Origin: Flavobacterium oreochromis
Lineage (GTDB): Bacteria; Bacteroidota; Bacteroidia; Flavobacteriales; Flavobacteriaceae
Length of the DNA stretch: 64,000 bases
Assembly (NCBI RefSeq): GCF_019565455.1
Contig: NZ_CP067377.1
Coordinates: 3,044,001-3,108,000 of the forward strand
Direction of reading: 5' to 3'
Each line of letters starts with the position of its first letter. Position 1 is the first letter of the stretch. The position numbers were made by a program, and so were the translations under genes. Below, in pieces: positions 27,368-39,791 of this stretch. The notes beneath the pieces are model-generated. The model searched no databases and was not told the origin of the DNA. It worked only from the letters and a program-made list of their open reading frames with translations.

Positions 27368-29070
27368 TTGAATTCTATATTATCCAAAATACTTATAGTA
27401 ATTACTTTTTAAGTATTCAAATTACAACAGCTCAAATAACTAGTCCAATAGAAACTTTGCCAGTTGAAACGGGTAAACAAATTATAATTGAAGGAGCTGA
27501 TTTTTTAGATAAATCCGAAACAGAAATACCAGGGGCAATTGTTTTTACAGGCAATGTACGTATTTTACACCAAGGAGTGCGTATGTCTTGTAATAAAGCA
27601 TATCATTTTACTAAACAGAATTATGTAAAAGCATTTGGGAATGTTAATTTAGTGCAAGGAGACACACTTACTATGTCTAGTCGTTATGCAGAATATAACG
27701 GAAATACTAAGTTTGCTTTCGCTACAGGGAATGTCGTAATGACAGACCCTAAAATGACTGTAACTACTGATACTATTAATTTTGATCGTAAATCCCAGCA
27801 GGCTTATTATAATACTTATGGAACAATTCGTGATGCTGAAAACACATTAACTAGTAAATCAGGACGTTATCATTTAAACGAAAAAAAGTTTGAGTTTAAA
27901 ACAGCTGTTACAGTAAATAATCCTACCCACACGATTCGTACCAATCATCTTGATTACTATACTAATTCTGGTCATGCTTATGTTTTTGGCCCATCAACTA
28001 TAGCGTCTGCTAATAATACAATCTATACTACTAAAGGTTTTTACGATACCAAAAAAGATGAAGGAAAGTTACAACGAGGATCAAAAATAAAATATAGAGA
28101 TCGAATAATTGAAGGAGAAGATCTTTATTATGATCGGAAAAATGATTTTGCACGTGCTCGTAATAATGTAAAAGTAACAGATACCATTAACAAAACTATA
28201 ATTAGAGGACATTATGCTGAGGTATATAAGAAAAAAGATTCTATGTATATTACTAAAAAAGCATTAGTTTCAGGTTTATTTGAAAAAGATTCAGTTTGGT
28301 TTCATGCAAAACGTATTGTAGTAACAGGAAAAACTAAAAATCGTATCATTAGAGGGTATAATAATGCTCGTTTTTTTAAAAAGATATGAGCGGTAAGTGT
28401 GATTCTATTCATTTTAATGAAAAGAAAGGACTTACACAAATGATAGGAAAACCTATATTTTGGAATGGAAAAAGACAGCTTACAGGTGACCTTATACATA
28501 TTATATCAGATACAATTGCTAAAAAAGTAGACTCTTTAAAAGTATTTAATAATGCTTTTATCATTTCAAAGGACACTATTGGTAATGGATTTAATCAAGT
28601 AAAAGGTGTTAACTTATACGGTAAATTTATAAATAATAAATTGAAAGAAGTTGACTTAATTAAAAATACAGAAGTTATTTACTACATGCGAAATGATAAA
28701 CAAGAACTAATAGGTATAAATAAAACTGTAAGTAGCAAAATTAATATGTTAATGGGAGAAGGAAACACTATAGAAAGTGTTACATTCTTCACAAATCCTG
28801 ATGGTGAAATTTATCCGGAAGACGAACTACCTGAAAACGCTCGAAAATTAAAAGGTTTTGTTTGGAGAGAAGAGGAACAAATTTTAAAATTAGAAGATAT
28901 TTTTCCAAAAGAAGAATTAGAACTAGATTCTAAAGCCAAAGCAGAAGTTCAAAAAAAAAGCACAAGAGCCTAATTTACCATTAGCACCTAGTAAAGAAAC
29001 ATTAGAATTTGATAGGCATAACAAAATCAAACAGAAGAAAGAAAAAGTTAAATTGAGTTCTAAAAAATAA
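27368..29070 (+). CDS. OstA/LptA-like periplasmic protein (three frameshifts)
   Basis: The repeated pattern of GxVxxxxGxxxLxxxxAxY strands (GADFLDKSE, FTGNVRI, AFGNVNLVQGDTLTMSSRYAEYNG, FATGNVVMTDP) marks the OstA/LptA fold, which carries lipopolysaccharide between the membranes. The reconstructed protein is about 568 residues. A signal peptide (LIVITFLSIQITTAQ) is found if one T is added near 27406, with TTG 27368 as the only start in frame. Further single-base breaks lie in the A runs near 28381 and 28942-28950; correction gives FFKKDMSGKCDSIHF and a Lys-rich tail ending SSKK. Confidence 0.8.
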
Positions 29071-29140
29071 AAAAGTTTTGAATAGATCTATTACTCTTTT
29101 ATTTTTTAAAACTTATTTTAGAACATTTAGATTATAATAC

Positions 29141-30347
29141 ATGTTAAAAGATTTTTATAAATACCAAGCACAAACTTCACCTTACCCATTAGGAATGGAA
29201 GTATCTCATGCAATAGGTTCTTACATATATGACACAAAAGGAAAAAAATACCTTGATTTTGTAGCTGGAGTTTCAGCCTGTACATTAGGACATCAGCATC
29301 CACGTGTTAAACAAGCTGTTATAGACCAAATGGATAAATATGCACATGTTATGGTTTATGGCGAGTACGCACAAGATCCTGCCATAGAATTTTGTAAACT
29401 ACTTGCAGAAAATATGCCTTCTGAGTTAAACAAAACATATTTAGTAAACTCAGGGACAGAAGCAACAGAAGGAGCTTTAAAATTAGCCAGAAGAGTAACA
29501 GGGCGTAGTCAGTTAATTTCATGTTATAATGCTTATCATGGAAATACAATGGGATCAATGAGTGTTATGGGATTTGAAGAACGAAAACAAGCTTTTAGAC
29601 CACTTATTCCAGATGTAGATTTTATAACATTTAATAATGAAGAAGATTTACAAAAAATTACCACACATACAGCTGGTATCATATTAGAGACAATTCAAGG
29701 AGGTGCTGGATTTATTCAACCTCAAAATGATTTTTTAAAAAAAAGTGCGTAAACGTTGTGATGAGGTAGGAGCACTTATGATTTTAGATGAAATTCAACC
29801 CGGTTTTGGGCGTACAGGTAAATTATTTGGCTTCATGAATTACAATATTATTCCTGATATTGTAATTATGGGGAAGGGAATGGGAGGAGGAATGCCCGTT
29901 GGAGCTTTTACAGCTAATGAAAAACATATGGATTTGTTAACTGAAAATCCAAAATTAGGACATATTACAACTTTTGGAGGACATCCTGTAATAGCAGCAG
30001 CTAGTTTAGCTACCCTAAAAGAATTAGTAGAAAGTAATTTAATGCTTCAATGTTTGGAAAAAGAACAATTATTTCGTAAATTGTTGGTCCATCCACTAAT
30101 AAAAGAGGTACGAGGTGAAGGATTAATGTTAGCTATTATGACAGATAGCCCAGAAATTACAAATCAAGTTATTTTTAAATGCCAAGAAAAAGGGTTAATT
30201 CTTTTTTGGTTATTATTTGAAGGAAGTGCAATACGCGTAACGCCTCCTTTAACCTTATCAGATGAAGAAATAATAGAAGGCTGTGGCATTATTATTGATG
30301 CTATGAATGAGATAGATTGTACAAAAAAGAACATTAAAGAAGTCTAA
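29141..30347 (+). CDS. Class III PLP aminotransferase (one frameshift)
   Basis: The reconstructed enzyme is about 400 residues. It shows YLDFVAGVSACTLGHQHP, YLVNSGTEATEGALKLAR for cofactor phosphate binding, ISCYNAYHGNTMGS, ILDEIQPGFGRTG and the PLP lysine in IVIMGKGMGGGMP, as in acetylornithine/ornithine/4-aminobutyrate aminotransferases. The substrate cannot be decided; Flavobacterial copies like this are often annotated as aspartate aminotransferase family proteins. The frames meet at the A run 29737-29744, where one A is extra. No biosynthetic neighbour helps to define the pathway. Confidence 0.88.
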
Positions 30348-30441
30348 ATTTTATTAATTAAATTGTTTAAAACAAAAGATTTTCCAACTAATTATAAACG
30401 TAACTTTACTACTTTTAGTAAGGATAATAAAACTTAGGAGT

Positions 30442-31836
30442 ATGCATTTGAGTCACGATGAAGAAGATTATAGTTTATCCTTATCAAAATTTGAATCAAT
30501 GTTAAAAACCAATAAGGTTTTGTTTTTTGATTCAGAAGAGTTTGAGGATATTATCCTCCATTATATGGATATTGGTAAACCTAGTTTAGCTAAAAAAGCA
30601 TTAAAATTAGGACTAGAACAACACCCTAAATCATTTGGATTAAAGTTAGTTCAAGTTGAAATGTTAATATTTGAAGACAAACTTGAACAGGCTGAAAAGC
30701 TACTCAATGATCTATATGCTATTGAACCCACAAATGAAGAAGTCTTCATACAAAAAGCAAATATTTGCTCTAAAAGAGATGATCATAAACAAGCCGTTGA
30801 ATTTCTAAAAACAGCCCTACAATATACAGATGACTATGCTGATGTTCATAACCTCTTAGGGATGGAGTATTTATTTATGGATGAACTAGAATTAGCAAAA
30901 AAACATTTTATTGCTTGTCTAGAAGAAGAACCCCAAGAACAATCAGGACTGTATAATGTTATTTACTGTTTTGAATTTTTAGAACAATACCAAGAAGCCA
31001 TTTCATTCCTAAAAAACTATATAGAAGTAAATCCTTATAGCGAAATAGCTTGGCATCAATTAGGTAGATTAAACTTTACCATACAACAATATCAAGATGC
31101 CTACATAGCCTTTGACTATGCAACAGTTATTGACGATCAATTCATGGGAGCCTTCATGGAAAAAGCCAAAGCATTAGAGCGTTTAGCACGCTATGAAGAA
31201 GCTATTTGGAATTATCAAGAAACCATTCGATTAGAAGATCCTACCTCTTATGCTTTATTACGAATAGGTAAATGTTTTGAAAAATTAGGAAATAATACAG
31301 AAGCATTAAATTATTATAATCAAACTGTTCATGAAGACCCCCTTCTAGATAAAGGATGGATTGCTATAACAGATTTTTATATCCGACAAGAAAACTACCA
31401 AAAAGCACTTTATTATGCTAATAAAGCCCTTAGTATAGATGCAGAAAACCCTTTCTATTGGAAACGTTATGCAGCCATAAATAAAGAACTATCATTATTT
31501 GAAGAAGCACAAGAAGGATACAAAAAAGCAGTAGAATTAGGTGATACAGAATTAGATACTATTTTATTTTGGGCCGACACTCAATTATTTATTGGTGAGT
31601 ACCAAGCCGCTATCGAAACCCTAGTAAAAGCTAATACCCTATTTTCTGATCATTATGAAATAGAATATCGATTAGCAGGCTTATACTATACAACTAATAA
31701 CCTAACCAAAGGTCTTTATCATTTAACAAATGCTTTACATCACAATCTCAAAATGATAAGTATATTAGAAGAACTATTTCCTACTGTATTTGAATTACAA
31801 ATAGTACAAGAAACAATAATTAAATTTAACAAATAA
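30442..31836 (+). CDS. Tetratricopeptide-repeat protein
   Basis: An intact 464-residue soluble protein made almost entirely of TPR units of about 34 residues (for example AWHQLGRLNFTIQQYQDAYIAFDYA and SYALLRIGKCFEKLGNNTEALNYY), with an N-terminal acidic segment. No signal peptide or catalytic domain is visible. Such proteins are scaffolds. It ends just before a strong terminator. Confidence 0.85.
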   Translation: MHLSHDEEDYSLSLSKFESMLKTNKVLFFDSEEFEDIILHYMDIGKPSLAKKALKLGLEQHPKSFGLKLVQVEMLIFEDKLEQAEKLLNDLYAIEPTNEEVFIQKANICSKRDDHKQAVEFLKTALQYTDDYADVHNLLGMEYLFMDELELAKKHFIACLEEEPQEQSGLYNVIYCFEFLEQYQEAISFLKNYIEVNPYSEIAWHQLGRLNFTIQQYQDAYIAFDYATVIDDQFMGAFMEKAKALERLARYEEAIWNYQETIRLEDPTSYALLRIGKCFEKLGNNTEALNYYNQTVHEDPLLDKGWIAITDFYIRQENYQKALYYANKALSIDAENPFYWKRYAAINKELSLFEEAQEGYKKAVELGDTELDTILFWADTQLFIGEYQAAIETLVKANTLFSDHYEIEYRLAGLYYTTNNLTKGLYHLTNALHHNLKMISILEELFPTVFELQIVQETIIKFNK

Positions 31837-31842
31837 TAAAGA

Positions 31843-31871
31843 GGGGATCCAAATTTTTGGATCCCCTTTTT
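31843..31871 (+). terminator. Strong Rho-independent terminator
   Basis: A perfect 11-base stem GGGGATCCAAA (31843-31853) / TTTGGATCCCC (31856-31866) with a 2-base loop (TT), followed by TTTT. Confidence 0.9.
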
Positions 31872-31920
31872 AAAAATTTGTTTTATGTAAAATTTTAAAA
31901 ATAGTTACAATAAAATTCTA

Positions 31921-32314
31921 CTAAACTACTATTAATAATTGAATATTACTTTTTAATCGTTCGATTAGTAAATTCATCATTCTCTTGTTTAGTTGAGATG
32001 AGTTTTTAATATATTCCGTATATTCATCAACTGTAAATAAACCAATTATCATTCCTTTCAAAGAATTTCTAAACTTAATATCTTTGTGAATCACATTTTC
32101 AATGTAACTTGATTTTTTTCAGTAGAAAGTGTAAAAAAACATTTTTTTGTTTTACCGCATAATTAATAAAAGCTTGAATAAATAAATCGTTCTGTAACCT
32201 TAATATAGGACGGAGGGTAGTATTCTGAAATATTTCTTCCGAAGAAGACTGAATATTTATGTTTCCTATGATGTCACCTCTTAAAATAAGAAGTTGTTTG
32301 TCACGAGTTTCCAT
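31921..32314 (-). CDS. Conserved hypothetical protein, two frameshifts
   Basis: The reconstructed product is about 131 residues: METRDKQLLILRGDIIGNIN, then LRPILRLQNDLFIQAFINYA, FFTLSTEKKSSYIENVIHKD, RNSLKGMIIGLFTVDEYTEY and NKRMMNLLIERLKSNI. It is all alpha-helical in appearance without a signal. Single-base breaks lie in the T run near 32140 and in the A run near 32115. Homologues are common in Flavobacteria and are sometimes labelled glyoxalase, but no glyoxalase motif is seen here, so the function is unknown. It is isolated and faces the TPR gene. Confidence 0.65.
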
Positions 32315-32579
32315 CTTTACTTTTTTATTAAATTTAGTAAAAAATCCTTTATAATTTAGAAAATCCTTTCAAAAGTTATTAGTTAATTTATTGTAAATTG
32401 TCATTGATAACTATTTTTATAAATACTAGAATATTAAAATTAAAAGTTGATTTACATCATATGTAGATTATTCTTAACCCAATATTTTTACAAGAAAAAT
32501 GACCTAATATCAATAAATAGTTAGAATTAATTTTAAATTATTTGAAAATATTTAAATTTACTTTTATTTAAAATTAATC

Positions 32580-32969
32580 ATGAGATATAAGACACACAAA
32601 TGGGTTAGACCAGAAGATTTAAATGCAAATGGAACTCTTTTTGGAGGAAAATTATTATCATGGATAGATGACGAGGCTGCACTCTATTCAATTGTTATTT
32701 TGAAAAATAATAAAATAGTTACGAAGTTTATGTCTGAAATCAACTTTATGAGCTCTGCCAGACAAGGTGATATTATAGAAATAGGTTTAGATATTGTTAA
32801 GTTTGGAAAAACATCTATAACAATGAAATGTGAAGTAAAAAATATTATGACAAAAGCTACTATTATTACAGTAGATTCTATTACAATGGTTAATTTAGAT
32901 AGTTTCGGTCAACCAGCTAATCACGGTAAAAAGCAGTCTGATTTAGCTTTAGACGAAAAAAATGTTTAA
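32580..32969 (+). CDS. Acyl-CoA thioesterase, hotdog fold
   Basis: An intact 129-residue protein. It has the YciA/BACH-type motif NANGTLFGGKLLSWIDDEAA, in which the conserved Asn, Gly and Asp lie at the active site, then FMSEINFMSSARQGDIIEIG. The family hydrolyses acyl-CoA thioesters in the cytoplasm. Substrate length is unknown. Confidence 0.9.
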   Translation: MRYKTHKWVRPEDLNANGTLFGGKLLSWIDDEAALYSIVILKNNKIVTKFMSEINFMSSARQGDIIEIGLDIVKFGKTSITMKCEVKNIMTKATIITVDSITMVNLDSFGQPANHGKKQSDLALDEKNV

Positions 32970-33014
32970 AGTAAAAAAGACTATTTCATACTATCACAAA
33001 TAAATCTACGCAAT

Positions 33015-33191
33015 ATGTTAGAAAGTTCAAGATTTGAGGATTTATTAGCTGAATTAGCACGTACAAATAAAAAGCTCTATTATGAACAGTTTCTTAAGAA
33101 AGTTGAAAAATCAAGACAGACAAACGAATTTCAATTTATTTTTTTAAATAACTATTTAAAAGCTTATAAGAAAAAAATAGAAAAAGAATAG
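33015..33191 (+). CDS. Small helical protein
   Basis: A 58-residue open frame beginning MLESSRFEDLLAELARTNKKLY and ending KKKIEKE. It is charged and helical, without a signal peptide. I do not recognise the family. Its position 45 bases after the thioesterase gene, its ATG start and regular codon use favour a real gene. Confidence 0.45.
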   Translation: MLESSRFEDLLAELARTNKKLYYEQFLKKVEKSRQTNEFQFIFLNNYLKAYKKKIEKE

Positions 33192-33260
33192 AGATATAAA
33201 TTTAGAAAATACAAGATAAACCTCAAAAAAAGACAAAGTTCTCTTAAGAAAAGATACAAA

Positions 33261-36200
33261 ATGAAAATTAGACAATCCTATTTAAATCTGATAGCACTCC
33301 TAGTAAGTGTATTGTCTTTAGCCCAAGTATATCCAGTGCAGCTTAATAGTAGCGTGGTACCACCTTATCCATCTACCATTTCCGCTTATGGAACAGCTAC
33401 CAGTCCAAAATACTTATTAAATTTATTTACTGCTGATTTAAATGTGGTGAATCGACAAGTAAAACTAAAAATATATATAGAAGGTAATGGAATAAAAGCC
33501 CAATCCACTCCGGTGGTAAACGGTGCTATGCCTTTATTTTTAAATGGTGGCGAAACCCTAAACCTGACCAACCTTGATTTAGAACCCTACTTTCGTTTAG
33601 AAAACCTGCAAGGAATAAGCCCTCAGAGCTATAGTGAAGTTTTACCCCAAGGGAGCTATAACTTTTGTGCGGAAGTATTTGATTTTATAACCAATCAGAA
33701 AATTTCAAAAAAATCATGTACTTTCTACTATTTCATTTACAACGAACCCCCTTTTCTAAATCGTCCAACCAATCATGAAATTGTTCAATTTCAGAATCCT
33801 CAAAATATTATTTTTTCTTGGACACCGCGTCATATCAATGCGACCAATATAGAATATAAATTCGAATTAGTAGAGCTATTAAATACACAAACGCCCTCCA
33901 ATCAAGCCTTTTTAATCGGACAGCCGTTATATTCCACCCAAACTACTAATACGGTTTTACATTATGATCCATCATTACCACAACTTATAGAAGGCAAAAA
34001 ATACGCTTGGCGTGTACAAGCCCTTTCACAACCAGGCTTTGGAGACAAAGCCGTTTTTAATAATAACGGTAATAGCGAGATATTTGATTTTCTATATCCA
34101 GGGGATTGTGAGTACCCTAAATTCGTTTTAGCGACTTCTGCTAATGCCACCCAAGCCAAGATAACCTGGCAATACGACCCCAAACATTTAGATTACGTAG
34201 TTGAATACAGAAAAAAGGAAGCCCCCAATGGTTTCAAACAGCACACTATAACCAAGAAGCCACCCTATACGATCTAGAACCAGGAGCTACCTATGATTTT
34301 AGAGTAGGCGGTATTTGTATGGCAGGAGTTACCATGTATAGTAACCCATCCAGCTTCAAGCAACCTACCACCAATACTGCTGCAATAAATTGTGGAATTC
34401 AACCCCAAATCAATCTAACCAATCAAACAAACTTTACCAAAGAACTGCCTAATGATCAAGTAATAATGGCAGGTGATTTTGCCATAAAACTAACCGAAGT
34501 AACCGGTACCGGTACCTACACAGGAAAAGGCTATACCACCGTTCCTTACCTTTCTTCAGTTAAAATAGGCGTTGAATTTAAAGATATCGTATTAAATACC
34601 GACTTTAAATTAATAAAAGGAGAAATCAAAGCACTTTACGATCCTCAATGGAAAAACATTCTGGATGTCGGAACAATTTATGATCAAATAGAAAATGTTT
34701 TTGATGGTTTCTCCCCTGATGTAGAAGAGCATAATTTTTCAGTTGATTTTCTAATCGAAGATCCTAAAAATATAACCGTAACAGCTAATGCTATTACCAT
34801 AACTAGCCCTGATGGACAAATCAAAACCTTTGAGCATGACCCAGGAGAACTGGTAATAATAAAAGATGTTAAAGGAAACACCTATACAGTAGACCCAGAA
34901 AAAGGACAAGTAACCCAACTAGCCGAAGGAGCAGGATTTGTGCCTAATGCTTCTAATACCGAAGGAGTAGCTTCTAACGGTACTGTCACTTCATTTTCAT
35001 CTACGAGAGCACGGGTTTATTTTATGCGTTCCAGCCAAAGTAAATTTGCCGACGATACCGCACCCGCAAATGCCCATGATACCATACAAAAATTATACAA
35101 AAAACTAAATGATGGTAATACATCATACGCGTTTTATCACAAAGGAATCGTAAATGATGGCAAAGGAAGCAAGAGTACCGATTTTATCGATGCACTAATT
35201 GAAATTAACGACAGTAAGATAAAAGTTAGCGATATTGTTTTTAATAGCAACGGGGTACAAGCCAAAACAGTAGGAACGCCACAACCCGAAGGTAACAAAA
35301 CCAGAGTCACCCTAGAAGTACCTGTTTTTGACTCTTCCACTGTTGTAGAACTCATGGCTATCATAAAAAGCACAGAAGCTAATGGTAAAAACAAACTCAT
35401 AGGAGCAAGTAAAATTATCCCCATAAAACAGTTACCTACCGTTAACCTAACCCTAATACCCGTAAACGGAGCGGCTATACCCGAAGACATAGAAACCCAA
35501 TTAAACGCACTTTATAAAGATGCTGCGGTTTCCTTTAAAGTGACCAAAGCAAAGGAATATACCGTAACTAAAAACACTCTTGAATGTGGTAAAGATGCCC
35601 TTTTAGAAAAGCTATCAGAAGATCAAGATGCATTTGTAAAAAGTTATACAAAAGATAATAAACCACAAAAAGACGAATTTTACATTTTTGTAACCAAGGG
35701 GATTACCCCAAGCCGACCTATAGCTGGTTTTATGCCACGTCATTCCCAGTTTGGATTCGTATTTACAGATACAGCTGCCCAAGAAACAAAACCGAATAGT
35801 AATATAACCTCCGTTATGGCACACGAACTGGGGCACGGCGTATTCGAGCTAGAACACCCATGGGAACAGTATGCTACAGGTAATAAAAATAGTAATACCC
35901 CTTGGTTAATGGATTATACCGCAGGTACTAAACTACCGTATGTACACTGGCAGCGCATTAGCCATCCTAAGTTTGGGGTGTATGTGTTGGATGGAAGTAC
36001 GAAGGGGGAGTTCTCAAAATGTGTAATGACTCCTAATTTCAAAATTGTTAATATAGAGCAATCGTCTATAGTTCTAGAACCAAAGGACAAAAATATACCT
36101 ACAGGTACTGTACCTGGTTTTGTTGTAATTGAGAAAGAGAAAGAACTAATATCCACAAAAAGATTTTATTATTGGGATAAAGATCGTTATGTGAACACTT

Positions 36201-39200
36201 CTAGTTTAAGTTGGAATTCAGACAAAAAAGTATTTGTTAAAATAGCAAATACTGAGCCTGTTTTTTGTGTGGAAACTAAAGCAGATGATCCAGAAATATT
36301 ATTTTTTCTTAATTTAATAGATTGTCCAGCTAGAAAATTATTTTTGAGTAAATCTAAATTGCCTGTAGATTATAATACGAATAAAGTTTTAGCTGATTTC
36401 TTAGCATCAAAATTAAATGCCTCATTACCTTTAGAATGTAATCCTTTAGATAATAGTAAGCTTAATCAATCCCTTGCGGGATGGACATTGGCTAAAGATG
36501 ATAGTAATGTGTCATGTAACATTGCGGATGAAGTAGTTATTCAAAAGCAATTATTAAACATAGCTGAATCGGTTAACAAACCAAATAATAAAATCAAAGA
36601 TTTAGAACCTATTTTTAAAGCTAATATCACTCTGTGTTCAATACAAAAAATGGAAGAGTCTTTGAGGTTTAAAATATTATCTAAATATTTCAACGAGGCG
36701 ACTGATGACAGTGACTTAGAGATCAGCATGTGTGAAAACACAGGATGCGATTATTTTTTCATCAAAGATTTGATCAAATACACTCCTGAAAATCAACAAT
36801 TAAATCTTTTGAAAAAAATCAGAGAGAACAATTTTGAATGGATCAGGAAGTTATACGATTTTGGAAGCTCTACCGCAGGTTTTGGAAATGATGTCGAAAT
36901 GAATCAAGTAGCCGAGATTTATTTAGAAGTTAGTAAATGGGTAATAAAATACTATGATCAATTAAATGTTCCACTAACCGTTAAACAAGCCTTTAAATTT
37001 GATAATCAACCAGCTATTTCTAATTATTATCCAGGAATGCAACCTTATATATTAGGTAAAGGAAATAAAGATATTACGTTGCAAATAGATAATTCGAGTG
37101 AGATTAATATTCAAGATACTAAGTTAGAATTTTTAGAGAATAGTAGGCTTCGTTTTTATAATCAATATATGATGACGGATTTATCTCCTAAAATTTATGA
37201 CCCTAATAATCCACCATCAACGGCAAGTCTATACAAATATTTTAATTATAATGAAACTTATGATCCTTTTGAACCTGTAACTATTATTTGTGGTATAGAA
37301 AATCAATTTGGTTTACAAGTCAAAAAAGAGATAGTGATGCCAGCAATTGCTGCATTTGCTTATCAAGCTGTTTTACAAGAAGAAAGTAAAGAAGAAAATT
37401 TGAGACAGTTTGGAAATGCAATAATGATTACTACAGGTGTTTTAGCTACACCATTTTCAGGAGGAACGTCATTAGCAGGAGTACTTGCCACGATTTCAAC
37501 AGTTGGTACTGCAGTTGGCTCTATTGATGCCTACATGACATCTGTAGCTAGTGCTGATCCTAGTTTTAAACAAAGTAGTTTTTATAAAGCTTGGGACACT
37601 ACCTATACTACTTATAGTATGATTGATGGAGCAGGAGCAGTTACTAACCTTGCAGTTACAGGCTATAATATTTTAAAACTTAACAATTTTGCAAAAAGTT
37701 ATAATGCTTTCGAAACTGCTATTAGTGGAGCTAATACCTTTCAGAATTCTGTTTTTGGAGAACGACTCAATCAGTTGCGAAATATATTTAAAAATGCTCC
37801 TACTGACTTAAATTTACTAAACAGAGGAAAAACATTTAGTAATTACATTTCTAAAATAAACACAGGGTTCAAAAAAACTTTTTTAGCCACTGTTCTTACT
37901 TTGAACTTAAATGTTAATGCCACAGATAATATTTTACAATTATCAAATAATGCAAATAAAATTGAAACGGTCTTAAACCTTTCAGGAAAAACAGAACAAA
38001 TAACTGATGCCATAAAGAGTACTATAACGTCAAAATCTGATGAAATTGTAAAAGCATTTGATAATCAGAGTGTAGTAAGTATTAGAACATCACCTACTGC
38101 TCAAGCAGTAGATGGAAAATTTATAATTCTCAATGTAGGACAAGATAATATTTTAGCTACTCTAATTAATAATCAGATTAAGATTAATTTTGTTAAGGCG
38201 GCAGTAGATGGCTATCATATCTATGAATATAGTGAGGATAAAGATCCAGCTAATAATAATATTAATCCTAAATGCACATTTTGTCCTGATAAAATTGGTA
38301 ATACAAAAGAAAGTGAGTTGTGTAAAAAACTTGAACAACTTGCTTCTAATACTCAAAACTCAACTGCAGTGCATAAACTATGTGCAAAAGGTATTGATAT
38401 AGCTGTTTTAAATAAAGTACTCGCTCTTACTACTGCTAAACAAAAAGTTTTTGTGGATGATTTTGAGGGAATTTCTGAAGGAGGAATGGCCATTTTAAAA
38501 TCAAAAGTCTATTTAGTTGATTATTGGAAAGATAATGGAGATTATTTTAAAATAGTGAAACCATATCATGGAAAAAATCATATTTCTTGGTTAACAAATG
38601 TTGAAGCAATTAGAAGTATGGGCGCTAGAGAGGCAGAATTAGCTAATACGATAGACCACATATTTCATCCTTTAATTCATTCAAACGATAGTATAATTCC
38701 TCCTTCAGGTATGATTAAAAATGATTTTGATGCAAAAATTGTTGGAGTCGGAAATTTACCTTCAGGAAATATAATTTTAAGATATAATAGAAAGTTTTTT
38801 AATGGTGATTTAATTGAGAATAATGAAGTAGCTTATGAAAATTATATCAACACATTACATCCATTCTTAAAAAAACATCTCGATTATATGGACTTTATAA
38901 GAAAAGATTGTTCTGATGGTAATGATGGTAATTTATTCGAAAAATTATATGGAGGTCGCATAACTAAAAGAAAAATAAATGTAGCTCAAAGACCAGGAAT
39001 TCATACTGAAGTTCAAATATTAAATGAACTTATAAAAGGAAAAACTATTAATAGTGTTCAGGATATTCAAGCTTTGAATATTATGATAATAGTTAAAATT
39101 AAGGCTAAAAATTTTGAAAATTCTGATGATCATCAACATATGAGTACTTGTCCACATTGTTTTTACATTACACAAGGTGTCAACTTTATTAAAAATGAAT

Positions 39201-39202
39201 AG
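33261..39202 (+). CDS. Secreted polymorphic toxin with zincin motif and C-terminal deaminase-like domain (one frameshift)
   Basis: The reconstructed product is about 1980 residues. It has a signal peptide (LLVSVLSLAQ), fibronectin-III-like beta domains in the first ~350 residues, and a beta-rich region. A zinc-protease-like motif (SVMAHELGHGVFELEHPW, ~base 35816) follows, then a hydrophobic Gly/Ala-rich pre-toxin segment (~37400-37560). The last ~200 residues hold GIHTEVQILNEL (~38996) and STCPHCFYI (~39142), an HxE...CxxC pair as in the nucleic-acid deaminase superfamily. A missing A near 34228 splits the frame (APKWFQTAHYNQEATLYDL when corrected). The architecture is that of a contact or secreted interbacterial toxin in which the C terminus is the effector. 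The next gene is the expected immunity position. Confidence 0.75.
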
Positions 39203-39205
39203 ATT

Positions 39206-39791
39206 ATGGAGAGATTATACCCTCAAGAAGAATTTGAAAAATTTTTAATTGATGATGTAGATAAAAAGCTTTTGAAAAATAGTAATGAATTCTTTTCAGG
39301 AATTAAAGAGACCTTTTCAAATGAAATAGGATATTATGGAAGAAAATTTTTTTGCGGTGGAATACCTCATGGAATTTATTTTAGTAATCATTCAAATGAT
39401 AATCAAGTATCTAGAACTATTCATATATATATATATGGAGAAGAAAGGTTTTTTTTTGCATTTAGTAACATAGATTGTAATATTTCTATTTATAGTTTGA
39501 GCTATCAAAATGATTTTTTTATTGATGATTTTAATTGTAAAAATGGAGCGAAATCTATTAATGCTAGCCTTATTGTTTTTTTTTTCAAGAGAAGATTTGA
39601 ATTATGAAAATATATTAAATGAGAATCAAAATATCCTAGATGAATATTTTGAAGTTCAATATGACTTATATAGTTTGAATACTTTTATAGATATGTCAAT
39701 TGATAAAGTTAAATATACTAAAGTTATGAATGCGTATTTAGTTAGTCAAGATATGCAAAAATATTTAGGTAAAACTGTTCCTGATACTTTT
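39206..39791 (+). CDS. Immunity-like protein, joined in frame to endonuclease V (one frameshift)
   Basis: The gene starts 3 bases after the toxin stop, where immunity genes of polymorphic toxins lie. The first 134 codons (MERLYPQEEFEKFLIDDVDK, then GGIPHGIYFSNHS and FFFAFSNIDC) end in a 12-base T run at 39580-39591. Shifting one base yields FFSREDLNYENILNENQN and continues to MEKFVWQEEQ, the start of endonuclease V, without a stop. I do not recognise the family. Its C-terminal limit is therefore uncertain: either a separate protein whose stop is hidden, or the N-terminal domain of a fusion. Confidence 0.55.

Noticed and set aside
34684..38356. Several short minus-strand frames opposite the toxin gene
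   Set aside because: They have no family features and reflect the codon pattern of the long plus-strand gene.
34319..39202. A second, independent 1627-residue gene starting at ATG 34319
   Set aside because: The sequence before it (YNQEATLYDLEPGATYDFRVG) in the same frame completes a fibronectin-III-like domain that begins in the upstream frame; one A explains the split.
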